NCBI GenBank assembly: GCA_005281725.1
Contig: SSBO01000012.1
Span: 16,866,084-16,930,083, forward strand
DNA: 64,000 nucleotides
Reading direction: 5' to 3'
Source of the DNA: Wuchereria bancrofti
Taxonomy: Eukaryota; Nematoda; Chromadorea; Rhabditida; Onchocercidae
Shown here: one piece after another, positions 22,978-43,659 of the stretch
How the letters are laid out: every line of letters starts with the position of its first letter
Numbering within the stretch: position 1 is the stretch's first letter
Position numbers and translations under genes: made by a program
The notes under the pieces: generated by a model
Databases searched by the model: none
What the model saw: the letters and a program-made list of their open reading frames with translations, nothing else
What the model was told of the DNA's origin: nothing

Positions 22978-25900
22978 ATGTATCACTATTTCACACCTCA
23001 TCCTGAAGAATTGTTTGATGAATCAGTGGCATCAACTTCTACTGGTATTTTCGGCAATCTTTTCAGTCGAATTTTCAAGCCATCCAAATACATCACCATA
23101 GCAAATAATGCCAGAGATACAACCATTATGTCGATATCATCGTCTGAAAGCTTCAAAACTTTCGATCCACCTAGGCATGATGATGTAGGAAAAGTGTCAG
23201 ACATTTCTATGGGTAAAGCTTTTATTTTGACACGTATTACCTGTGTCTAAATTCTTTTTGCTTATTTTATTAACAATAGTTTACAATCCTTAACTTCTTT
23301 CCCTTTTTCTTTTTTTCCTGTTTTCCCTGCAGGAGGAAGACTGTACTCGTTTGCTTGACCGTTAATGCGGAAATTCTTGAGTGATTTATTTGGTTAATTT
23401 TTTCTTCTAGCAATAAAAGCAAAACTTATTTCATTTTAGCTGCTCGGATTTCACTTGTGATACATTCGGATACACTAAAATTACGATATATTGTAGGGCA
23501 TCTTAATAGATGCTTGTTTTTCATGTTTAAGGATTTTTACAAAATGAGATTGGTGAAAATTCAAAGGAAAAAAATAAAAATGGCAGTGATATTTTGGAAC
23601 AGAGGAAAAGATCTTATATTCGTTTTGCTTCCATTTTTGAAGGACGAAATCCTGGTCTTCTTGATTACAAAAGATTAAGTTTATTAAAGTATCACTATGT
23701 TTTTAGCAGTGATTTTCCGAAATAACATTTCGTAGTTTGCCAAGTTTCCGTTACGGTATGTATTCTTGTCTGATATTCATGGATTCATTTGTAGGAGTAA
23801 TTTTCGACATTACTGGATGCAAGATTCAAGTGGACGGGAATGTTACGAATGTCAGGAACGTTTTATCGCTTTCAAAAGACGACACCATTGTCGTTTATGT
23901 GGGCAAATATTTTGTTCGAAATGTTGCAGTATCCAAGTCTCTGAATCATTATTAGATCTGCTTGAATTATTTTTATTTCGATGTCTTATTTTAAAGTTAT
24001 TTGAATGAATATTGAAGACTGTGCAGAAATTTTATTAGTTTCATTTTATTTACTTTCACTTAGTTGTACATCATTGTAATGAAGGCGTGCATAGTTAAAG
24101 AAGACATATGGTTGGCCCGCCCTTGAACTTTTTAATGTCGAATTAGTTAAACTTTCTGATCAATTTGCTTCTATTTCAATTTGCAGTGATTTTAATTATA
24201 TTTCTCTGACTTCGGTGACGTATGATATATAGCCAGGTTTCATGAAAGATAGAAGTGAGTGCTTCGTAGGATTATCAGGCAGCTAATTTTAGAAAGAACA
24301 ATAAGTTTCATAATTAATCTATTTTGCGGGTTATACGGGTGATTTAAGGTTGTGTACTTACTGTGCTGATATTGTAATTTCGTAATTTCGAATTTGCCAC
24401 AGACAGAATCAAAATTAGAGGACGAGCCTAGTTCATCTGCTTTTGACCAAAAACTAAACTATGAAACAGACGTCTCAGTGTCGACGATTTTTCAGGGTTG
24501 AGATGTTTGTAGTTTGGAGAAGGTAATGAAATTTATTGAAAATTTAAGCCTAAAAAGCCCTGTAGAATGGAGTTTCTTGAATTTTTTTGTTAAGTTAACA
24601 CCCTGATAGTAGATTTAATTTTAAATTCTCAGAATTTTTTGAAAATGAAACCGTTATTTATATGATTTTAGAATGAAGTATTCATATATTGCACTTTGTA
24701 GGTTCCGTATCTTGGTCACTGAATTCATCTGTTACTGCGATCGAGAATAATGAGAATGGAACATTATTTCAGTGTGCAGTTCTAAGAAAATCATCAGTGA
24801 AACTTGATTCCTATTCAGCTTTCGGTAACAGGATTAGCCAGATATAATTGAAATGTTCAGTATTCGGCTACTCATGATGTTGACGATGATCTTGAACGGA
24901 GTGGGTGAAAAATATTGAAATGATTGATAATGTGAAGCCGTTGGATTCATCAAACTTGGTTGCTATTTGAGAAAATTAAAATGAAAAGAACAACGATCTA
25001 AAAATTAAACCTTTTCTGATTTGGGAAATATTCTGAGAGTGGATAATTTTAAAAAGCTAATAGCGTTGCAGTGGTTTTGTGCTGTCAATTTTATGTTTTC
25101 TATGGAATATATGTTTTTTCATACAATCACCCGATTACAGGTGCTTTTTTAAATATTGCTAATGTCCTTTTAATTTTTATTTTTTTAACGAAGGTTTTTT
25201 TAGATTTATTTTTAAAAGCATTATACTTAATCGAACTTACTACGGTTTCTTCCAGAAATTAGAATCTATAGATTACTCACACTCAACGTCACAAAAAGAT
25301 GACATGAACATTGGAAATAGGTCAAATTTTCGTGTTGCCGAACTAGATAATGAACAAATCGTACGAAAAGCTTCACCATCGAAAGCGGAAAATGATGATC
25401 TTCGTTTCAATGAAACAATTGAAAGATGTTTTGAAATCCAGTCCGAAAAACTGCTTTTACAATTTTCAATTGTGAAGGATTGGATCCGAAAGAATTAGTC
25501 TGTTTCAATTTCTCACTGTGGCATTCATCCCACTGGCATACTATTTAAATCTCATCTATGGGAGCAGTTGATTGAATCTATTTTGTTCATCACTTATGGA
25601 GATGGAACATCCTATCGTGCCGACATTTTCATAAAACTTATTTAATGAGCAAAGATCATAAAATAAACTTCTGGGTGGTGGGAGATCATATGGTCTGTAG
25701 GTCATGTTATATCGTCAATGGTTAAAGTTGATTTGGAAAAAATGTTAATGTTATGAAATATGCTCATATCAAAAATCTTCATGTTGCAGTTGAAAAGTCC
25801 TCCGCAAAGGTTAATTTGTGGTATTCATTTGATAACAATGTGCAATTGATAGCATCAACGTATTTGTATGTGCACAAGCAGCAAAAATTTTAAGAGACGC

Positions 25901-28900
25901 GCACTCTGCCTTCAAGTCAGTCCTCGGTGAAGTTATTTGAAAGTATCCAATGCTCCTCATTATCATTTTTTTACAAATTTCAATGCTTCCATATAGTTTT
26001 TTAGCTACGCAGTGAAGTATTTTGATGCAAGTGGTGCACTTATTAGTGAACCAATAGCAATTCGGTCAAGTGATGCTGTTTATACTCAGGTCTTCCATGA
26101 AAATTATTTGTATCTATTGGTAGAGTTGTGGAAGTTTATGAATTTCCTGTAATAGCTCACGGTAGAAATATAAACATTATATATTGTTTTTATATATTCT
26201 AGGATACAATCTGTCGTTGCCGATATATTGCATGCAGTAAATTTATGGAATGAACAGTGTCAGTATTTTTGTCAACAGATTCGAACTATTAAAAAGTGTA
26301 GTGGCAGTGGTATTCTGCCAGTAAATTTTGGATTTACATCAATTGTAGAGGACAATATAATTAAATATTACATCTTTTGTGTTATCAGTTGGATTGAATG
26401 AAACTAATTATTCTTCTTTGTGCCACAAGTGGGATAAATAAATCCTTGAAAAAAATAAATAAATAAAACCCCAGCTACTCATTTAACATATATTTATGTT
26501 ATAAAAGTTGGAACTGATCGTTCTTAATTATTCTTAATATATTCATCTGCAGTACTATTTCCTTTAATTATTCAGGAAGAAAACAAAATAAATAACCAAC
26601 AAACTCTCTTGGCAAATCATATGCAGATTAATACTTGGATTTTGAACTCATCTCATTGGAGAGCCCATTCCTCGCCGAGTATCATTTCGGTTTGCCTCTC
26701 CCATCAGATTTGTTTATTTGTTTATGCTTATGGAAATTGCTTATGAAAATTTCTATGACTTTGCATAGTTTTTATGGCTTTTAGAAGAATACTTCAATAT
26801 TCAATATTTAAAAGTTTTAACACACAGTAAGAAGTTGAATGCAGCTTAGTAGTGCTTCGTTTATGACATGTATTGTTTTTAGTTGGTTTAGCAGTAGTCG
26901 TAGTGCCCGATGTGATCGATCGTAAGGCTGCTGTACATCCGGATATTGGATCCATCATTGCTTATGCTTTATCTTCGGTTGAATATAATACAAAACGAAG
27001 AAAACATCGTGATTCTGCTGATAATGTCTTTCTTGAATGAGTTGTTTTAAATTTTTTAAATATTTTTAACATTTTCAAGCACTGCTTTTTCCAAGAAGGG
27101 TTCACTGTTCTTCAGAACTTAATTTTGAAAAGTTTTACGACAGTTGAGTGAAGAGTAAATTGGTGTTGCTAGCACGGTTCCATTATTCTCAATAAATTTT
27201 TATTTTTCACCATAAAAAAGAATTTTGTTTAACAGATCAGTTTTCGAGTGAAATCAGTTGCAGTAGCAAATTATGAACATATTGAAGTTGATTTTACTGA
27301 TGATAAGGCACAGTATTATGTAAAAGTAAGATTATATTGGACTTACATATTGAAATTTTTGAGTTACTGTTTTAAGCTTATACTTTTAAGCTTAGGCTTA
27401 TATTCTTGTTGAGATTTTTGCCGTTGCCCAATGTCGAGTGCATTATAGTGCAAACGACTTGTATTTTTACACTGATTGTGGCTTCATATTCATATTTCGG
27501 ATTTATTACACTGAAAGACTCCATATATTGCGGAAGTTGTTGTTCCTTGAAGGTGAAGACTACTTTATTAGATCGTTAGGCTTATCCCGTAGTTGGAACT
27601 CTCAGGGTGGCAAATCTGTAGCTTCATTTTATTGCATACAGGCGAGTTTCGTCATCATTTGGACAACTTTTATGTTGAAAAAATTAGAATTGTAATAAGA
27701 ACTACGAGAATGTTTGAAAAAAATAGGTTACTGCATTCAACGAATGGTTTATGCTGTAAAAGAAATTAGGCTGTAAAAACGAATCTCATAATCTCTGTAT
27801 TGCTTATAGGATGACCGATTTGTATGCAAGCAAATGTTTTGGTTCGAAATTCAGTCATTTTGTCCTAATTATTTTAGCTATGTTTCTACTGCCATGACGG
27901 ATAATAAATTGACAATACCTTGCAAGGTACTTCTTTGTTCATGTAGCTAATAAAAATGATAAAACTGAAACACTTCATGCAGAATCAAACGGCCGATAAA
28001 GTAGTCGAAATAAAAAACTAATTTCAAACTAAAAACATAGTTTCGGTTTTAATGAAATGCGATGAAACAGGGTTGCCTCAACCGCACAAAGTTTGTGGAA
28101 ATTATGTGAGTGCCGACGGTAATTAGTTGAAGGATATGTTTATATTTGGATATTAATCAAGAAATCGCGAGTTGCAATGGAGCACAAGAAATAGATGCTC
28201 TATTTCCTGCTAACATTTGGAAATAATTTTAGGTTTATGGTGTAAACAAAATTTGTTACAAGAACAAAAATAATGGTCAACGGTTGAAAGTTGATGTTTT
28301 GATTATGGAATATCTCTTTTACCGCCGAAATGTGAAACAAGTATGGGATCTGAAAGGCTTGCAAAGAAATAGGTCTGCATATCTTGAAAGTATTATTTGT
28401 AGAAATCTGGTGTTTCATTTCATTAATTCATTTATTAAAAATGACTTTTAAAGGATGGCGTCAGAGGGGAAAAGGACGGCAGATCTGGTTTTATTGGATG
28501 AAAATTTAGTAAAAGATCTTCGGAATAATCAACTTTATGTGCACCCTCATTCGAAGGCAGCGTTAAGTATGACTATAAGTAATGATAGCCATTTTCTTTC
28601 TGTTCAGGTTTTTTCTGTTATATTTTAAAGTTGATTAATTAATTAATGACTGCTGCGTAACGTGTACTATAATTTAGAATGCCATGAGAAAATCATTCTC
28701 ATATGATTATCGTCGCCACTAAAACACGTATCCAAAATTACAGTGTTTCATATGTGGAAACGTATTTACTTTCCTGCGTAGTTGATAGAATATTTAATGC
28801 TAACAGTGGAGAGGGAAAAAACTTACTGCCAATAATTTCATCGCATTCCATTCTGTTTCAAAGTTCCATTATGAGTAGTTTAGATCGCTAAAAGTATTGT

Positions 28901-29170
28901 TTCAGCATATAATGGATTACAGTTTGCTTGTTGGAGTAGACGAAATGAACAGTGAATTAATTCTTGGTATTGTGATTATATGTGCACCTGTATGCTTGAT
29001 AAGAAATTGGAAAGTTGAGTGAAAATCGTAGCAATACCTGGTGCACACTTACCTACCATCATTTCTCCAGAAATGTACTGCACGCGATTTTTTGATGCTA
29101 TTGACACATACTTTCCAATTGGACCAGATCAGTGGACTAGACTTGGTTCGGCCTCGTCCTCTTTTAACTA
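22978..29170 (+). pseudogene. ppk-3: PIKfyve (phosphatidylinositol 3-phosphate 5-kinase), decayed
   Basis: PIKfyve makes PI(3,5)P2 on endosomes. An N-terminal Ser-rich exon (about 22978-23215) precedes the FYVE exon from 23795 (YWMQDSSGRECYECQERF, then RRHHCRLCGQIFCSKCC). Then GYTGDLRLCTYC (about 24329) completes the finger, a Q/K-rich middle follows (25304-25500), and the PIP-kinase part starts at 26890 (SIIAYALSSVEYNTK) and continues at 27238, about 27490, 27810, 28233 (VLIMEYLFYRRNVKQVWDLK), 28454 (LVLLDENLVKDLRNNQLYVH) and 28908 (HIMDYSLLVGVDEMNSELIL), ending SPEMYCTRFFDAIDTYFPIG. Lesions: a frameshift near 28967 between ..ELILGIV and DYMCTCMLDKKLES, an in-frame TGA at 29016-29018, missing residues in QSFCPNYFSY, and cg or gg where ag is expected before the GYTGDL and IYYTERLH exons. 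The chaperonin-like (TCP1) middle domain is not recognisable. The gene symbol is the Caenorhabditis name. Confidence 0.8.
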
Positions 29171-30284
29171 TTTAAAAAAGCCAAATTTAATTCAGAAAGG
29201 GAGAAAGGAAAATAAAAAGTGAGATTAGCTGGAGGAAGAGAAGGAATTTCAGGACGATAGACAAAGTCAAAAGGAATGAATCCAACTCATTTTTCCGTAC
29301 TATAGAGAAGGATCAACATTCATTCGTAGCAGAGATATGGCTTCCTGTTCAGTTCCGAGGATTTTTGACTTTGTTTGTGAACATTTCACGGGTTACTGTT
29401 GTGCATGGGGAACAATGGATGATGTAACTTGCGCAAGCCGCTTGTTGCTGCTAAAAAATGTATTTCAGTACTTCATTTGTTCTATGAGTTCGTTTTGATC
29501 TATTTCCTTGCAAATATGTGCCAGCTCGAAATCCAAAATTATTCTTGAAGTGTTCTTTTTGGATGCCGCACAGCAGAAACAATCATTTTGAAGTAGACGT
29601 TATTTCATTGCCAAATGACAAGTTATTTTTGTTCAGATAAAATACTGAAATGGAAATTCCTAAGTTGTAATTATTTGAACAAATACTGAAATACATGTTT
29701 GTGCAGAACAAATACATGTTTGTCCAGAATTTTTTGGGATTTCTCATATATTCATATATGGTTTAATTTTTGATTTTTTGAAGCTAGAAGTGTTTATACA
29801 TGGCTTCGTAACTGATAGACAGGTGAAATTTTCAAACGCAGATAAATGCGAAATCTGCATTATTTTACATGTAATGCAAGCAAAGAAGGGAGCGCCCTGT
29901 TCATAAGCATTCGTTATATTGTAAATATTCCACTGAAATTCTGTTTCGTATTCAATACATAAAACAGTTTATAAAGGACTTATCGCCAAATTCCTTTTGT
30001 TATAGATAATCCCATAAATGAGCGCATAAATTGTAGGTGCAATAATTCATTCACCGTTTCTACCTACTCATTACGTCATCCACGAAGCATAGGATGCATA
30101 ATTTGCATGTTTATATTTTACGCTGCTTTGCGATAAAGCGTGAAAATTAGTGTACGCTCGGTTGTCCTGTGGACCGTCATTTACTATGTGGGAGTTTTTA
30201 TTTGGTAGTTTGTAATGTTTAGTGGTAGTATATATTAAAAGACGGTTGGCGTCATACTGTTCTATTTATCGGAGAATCGAAGGA

Positions 30285-38428
<8,144 letters not shown>

Positions 38429-41077
38429 TTGTTCGTATTTTTTATTTTTATATTTGTATATTTGCCCTTATTTCTTTAGATTTTAACTAAGTTCTTTTGA
38501 TTTTTTTTTCATCAGCCGTACTTACAAAAAATAAAAAGCAATCTTTCAAGTTCGTGCAGAAGAAAATCACATTATTTTACTAGTTTTCTTCTTTTCCTTC
38601 TGGATAAGTTAAGAATGATCATGATCTCTATATTGTCAAAGATGTAGAGAGGAGACTGGTGTCATTCCTTTGAAAGGAGAGATAAAATGTTTCAAGCCGC
38701 ATGCTCCTAACAAGTCCTATTTATTTCCGTAATAACCTCAAGGAAAATTATTTCATTCTTAAAAACTGTATTTTTACTCTCCTGTGATTATTTGTATCTC
38801 TCATACTCGCTTACTTTTTTGCTTATATATTTGCAGTGGTGCAGTTTTTTCTTATTTTCCAAATATATTGTTACAACGTTACAATTTCCGGTTCGAACTG
38901 CTGTGTTCTTTAAATGATCACTTCTGTGAAGAAAAATTAAAATGACTTAGTAAATGAAGATCGAATATTGAATTAGACATTCCTACATTTGTAGTACAAA
39001 TTTTGAAATAAATCTTGCAAATAATTACTTAGAGTGCTATGAGGATATCCTTATGATTATCGAAAATATTCTCCATGGTGAATAGGCAAGAAGCAGTAAA
39101 GATAAAATAAAGTGTTAACGGGGCGTGCATTCTGTCTGGTAGCCTAGATTTTATATATATACGTAAGAGACTGTTGTTAGGTGTGTTGTTTTGTCATTAA
39201 AACGGTTAGAAGGTAATTAATTTTTGGGACTGCTTAACTGGTAAGGTTATCGGTATTTTCTTACAAATTGTTATCATACTGGAAAGATTTTGAAGAGGAA
39301 ATAATTGCTGGTCACTTTTTAAGACTAACCTCAAGTGTACCCGGTTTACTACATCGCTAATAAGAAAAAGTTCTAAACCACTGACNACAGGAAAGATGAC
39401 AGAAGTATTCGGGAAAGAGAACGTGAAAGAAGCAAAGGTGAGATCGATAGAAGTGAACGGACGCGAGAGAGAGATCGGGTACTGATATTCTCTAATTTTC
39501 ATTTTTTTTCCAATCTTTAAAAAGCTTGGGAGGCTTTCCTGTTTCTTTTAGGAACTTTTCACGAACATTTAGTTTAAATAATGTGAAAAAAGACTACAGA
39601 ATTATTGTTCCATGTTTATTGTTTACAGCACTACTGTTTCATTTTTATTGCATAAATTTTTGGAGCGGTTTATAAGAATTTGATTAACATGTTTTATAAA
39701 AATGGAAAGAATTGCAAAGGAGTATTGCTTGTTTTTGCTCTATAGGAAAGAGGTCGTGAGAGAGGGCGTGGACGCGGCAGATCAAGATCGAGGTCAAAGT
39801 AAGTCGAAATTAATAGAAGGCGAAATTGTGTAACCAGGAAAGATCTATCCTATTTTCTTTACAATAAAGTGCCGCAATAGAAATGGTATTAGGAACGGAG
39901 AGATGGATTGTACGCAACAAATTTTTTAAAAGTGTTTATAACCATAGAAACAACATGGATATACAGTAGAACTTGAAGGCAAAAAATTATAAGTCTTCGC
40001 CTTCACTAGTCTTTCACCATTAATTTCTCTGCTATATTTGTTTTAAGTATATTACCATCTTACTGCAGGGAAAGACGAATGTTAAGACGAGAACGCAGTC
40101 CAGAGAGAAGGAAGCGTTAATTGTTCGTATTTTTTATTTTTATATTTGTATATTTGCCCTTATTTCTTTAGATTTTAACTAAGTTCTTTTGATTTTTTTT
40201 TCATCAGCCGTACTTACAAAAAATAAAAAGCAATCTTTCAAGTTCGTGCAGAAGAAAATCACATTATTTTACTAGTTTTCTTCTTTTCCTTCTGGATAAG
40301 TTAAGAATGATCATGATCTCTATATTGTCAAAGATGTAGAGAGGAGACTGGTGTCATTCCTTTGAAAGGAGAGATAAAATGTTTCAAGCCGCATGCTCCT
40401 AACAAGTCCTATTTATTTCCGTAATAACCTCAAGGAAAATTATTTCATTCTTAAAAACTGTATTTTTACTCTCCTGTGATTATTTGTATCTCTCATACTC
40501 GCTTACTTTTTTGCTTATATATTTGCAGTGGTGCAGTTTTTTCTTATTTTCCAAATATATTGTTACAACGTTACAATTTCCGGTTCGAACTGCTGTGTTC
40601 TTTAAATGATCACTTCTGTGAAGAAAAATTAAAATGACTTAGTAAATGAAGATCGAATATTGAATTAGACATTCCTACATTTGTAGTACAAATTTTGAAA
40701 TAAATCTTGCAAATAATTACTTAGAGTGCTATGAGGATATCCTTATGATTATCGAAAATATTCTCCATGGTGAATAGGCAAGAAGCAGTAAAGATAAAAT
40801 AAAGTGTTAACGGGGCGTGCATTCTGTCTGGTAGCCTAGATTTTATATATATACGTAAGAGACTGTTGTTAGGTGTGTTGTTTTGTCATTAAAACGGTTA
40901 GAAGGTAATTAATTTTTGGGACTGCTTAACTGGTAAGGTTATCGGTATTTTCTTACAAATTGTTATCATACTGGAAAGATTTTGAAGAGGAAATAATTGC
41001 TGGTCACTTTTTAAGACTAACCTCAAGTGTACCCGGTTTACTACATCGCTAATAAGAAAAAGTTCTAAACCACTGAC

Positions 41078-42790
41078 TGAGAAAGAGAAGGGGATTAGGG
41101 TATTTATGTGATAGAATGGATGTTCCGAATTTCACTTCATCTCAGTGCTGAGGCACTGTGAATTGAGATAATTGGCTTTTGTAACAAATTCGTTTAGTAG
41201 ACGGATTGTCATCTTGTCAGGTGGATGACAGGAAATGGAAGTTGCACGTAAACGGTTGGATTTTAGGAGAGAAAACAATTTTGGGATCATTTTCGCATAA
41301 ATGGAGAATTTAAAATTTAACGGATGAGCGATGATTGGAGAATGGTGCAAGAAGGACAATAAGGTAGCTTCGATTGTACTGAATGACAAACATTCCTGCG
41401 TATTATGCATATATATACATGCTAGAGATGTCACTTAGTTGTTTCATTTACGCTAAATGATGTTATGGGAAGATTTAGAGGATTGCAATTCTTTTCTAAA
41501 AATACCTCTATACTATTTGTATCTTTTATCATAAAACTATTTGTATCTTTTATCATAATGAAATTTTAGCGAATTCATTGTTTATACACCATATTGAGCA
41601 ATGTCCTCAAACACCACATCGACATCAATATTGACAAATATAAGTCGTAGGCCATATCGATGAAATCATCCAACCCCATTTTGTCTCTTTTACTCTTCAT
41701 ACAAAAGTAGAGTCTATCACTTTACCATTATTTCTATTCATTTAAGAGCAGAGCTGTTGAAATTCAGAGAATGACTTTATCATTTCTCAATTTTTTGCAT
41801 TACTGTTCAGGTGATTAGCTGTTATTTTCTTTTATCTACAATATCTTCTTTTATCACTATCTTCTTTTATCTACAATTCTAACTGAACAGTGGTAGTTCA
41901 AGAAGTTATTCTGTTCGTTCTGCATGTCACTATATTTCAATATGAAGAATCAGTTTTGTTGTTCTGTTGATTGTATTGCTAACTGGTAACAGTGTTAAGC
42001 ATGCTTATGGCTTATGAATTTTAAAGATTCAACTGATATATTATCCTGAGTATGGCCTGTACCATTTGTAATGTTGCATTTTGCTTCATTCCATTTGTGA
42101 ATTGATGTCGAATGGATGTAAAAGAAATATAAAATATAAAAGATTTTTGAAAGATACTGCTAACAAATTCATTTACAGTCTCATTTTTATGAAAATGAAC
42201 GAGTTTCCGATTCCTATCTCTCCCCTGTATCCATTTTACTTTTATACCATTTATTTAACATACAATGGTACTTCTGCTATTTAGTTGTGTTTATCTCATC
42301 AGCATATATTCCAACAAATAATCAAAAAGTGGAGAATAGTAACACGAATTACGGGCTTCTAGGCCCAAAACGACATTCACAAATGTTTCACCACACTTTT
42401 ATTTCTGCAATTTGTTTTTGAATTCGGAAATTTCTGCACTTTTTTCTCATAAACTGAAGATGTAATAGTTTATTATATGTTACCACGACAAAAAATTGGC
42501 TCTTAAAAAGAGGTGAAAGTAAAGAAATAAGTAAGAGGAAAGAAGTAGAAGTTTCATGGCTTTCATCACTTTCGCTTTTAAATTTTAATATTCATAACTT
42601 TTTTTAAAGTGTTTCAAATTATTCCCCTCTATTGATCTCAGAAATCTCGAAGATGTAAGTGGTCGATTGTCATCTACAAACAACCATAACTATATGAAAT
42701 AGATGCAACTATCCAGCTGCAAGAAATTTAGTTTGATCCCATCAAATTTTAGCATTTGCTATCTAAATACTGTATCGTTCATAAATTAAT
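41078..42790. other. intergenic, short tandem repeats only
   Basis: No supported exon. A 24-bp unit (ctatttgtatcttttatcat) is tandemly repeated near 41511-41560 and a cttcttttatc motif repeats near 41845-41875. A 100-codon minus-strand frame at 41132-41434 has no splice or family support. Confidence 0.45.
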
Positions 42791-42842
42791 TACTAAAAGA
42801 AATCAAGCAACTGAACAACAAATTTCTGGAGAAATGTCGAGT

Positions 42843-43553
42843 GTATACGGAACGAAATCAACGTACCGCAACTATTTTCGGATGTATCGCGTACCTTAAA
42901 TGGGTTCAAAAATTTGTTCATCCCATCACCAAGGATTTCTGGAGCAGAAATGGCAGCATACTTTGATGGTTCTTCTTTACCCCGTACGGTTACTGATATT
43001 TTCTCGGGCAATGTGTGTTTCAAAGCATGTGGTATGGAAGATATCCAGTTAGCGGCTCAGGTTTGTCCTTATAATTCTTGATTTGATAAGAAGAGGGCTT
43101 GAGAAAAAGTGATCGAAGATTGTTGAATATAGGGTTTGAAAGATGAAAAATTTTATTCTTTTAAAATATAAGACATTTTGTTCCTCTATTTGAATGCGTT
43201 TCAGTTAACTGGATTGATTGAAAGTAATTTTGCACGTTTCTGGAAAGTTCCAAATGATTATATTTATTCAATCAGCATAGTATGTCGTAACCTTTTAAGC
43301 ACTTTTTGAGAGAGCTGGTGAACTATTCGTAACTGTGCGATACTGTATTATTACATTAACCGTATTCGTTATTATTTGTATGATTTTACTCTCCGTGGCA
43401 CTCGCTTGGTATCTATTCAAGACAACGCTAATTTTTGATGGACGTTCTGGACTACCTATCGAATCTACATTCAATGGAATATCCATGTTCAATCATAGTC
43501 GTTATCAGAAAACTGGACCACCAACTCAAACGAGAGAAAGTCTCAGAAATTGA
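42843..43553 (+). CDS. single-pass membrane protein, unknown family
   Basis: Three consistent exons: about 42843-43060 (QLFSDVSRTLNGFKNLFIPS, then GAEMAAYFDGSSLPRTVTDI, ending MEDIQLAAQ before gtttgt), 43205-43279 (LTGLIESNFARFWKVPNDYI, tttcag acceptor, gtatgt donor) and 43311-43553 (RAGELFVTVRY then a 20-residue hydrophobic helix TVFVIICMILLSVALAWYLF, and a polar tail ending TRESLRN). Phases agree at both joins. The layout suggests an outside N-terminal domain, one membrane span and a short cytoplasmic tail. The true 5' exon and start are not found (an ATG at 42835 is out of the main frame), and the last acceptor (tttttgag) is weak. Family not recognised. Confidence 0.55.
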
Positions 43554-43568
43554 TTGTCTTCGACTTAT

Positions 43569-43652
43569 ATCAGCAAACTGCGTTGAGAATTTCTTAATCA
43601 TGAAATTATAGAATAATCAGCAAACTGCGTTGAGAATTTCTTAATCATGAAA
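43569..43652. repeat. tandem duplication of about 46 bp
   Basis: The stretch beginning atcagcaaactgcgttgaga and ending aatcatgaaat occurs twice with a short spacer, just 3' of the membrane protein stop codon. A related imperfect caagaaac/tatacaag repeat follows at 43760-43800. Confidence 0.9.
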
Positions 43653-43659
43653 TCCTTAT

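Noticed and set aside
41132..41434. 100-codon minus-strand frame
   Set aside because: No splice context or similarity; lies in the 3' flank after the assembly duplicate.
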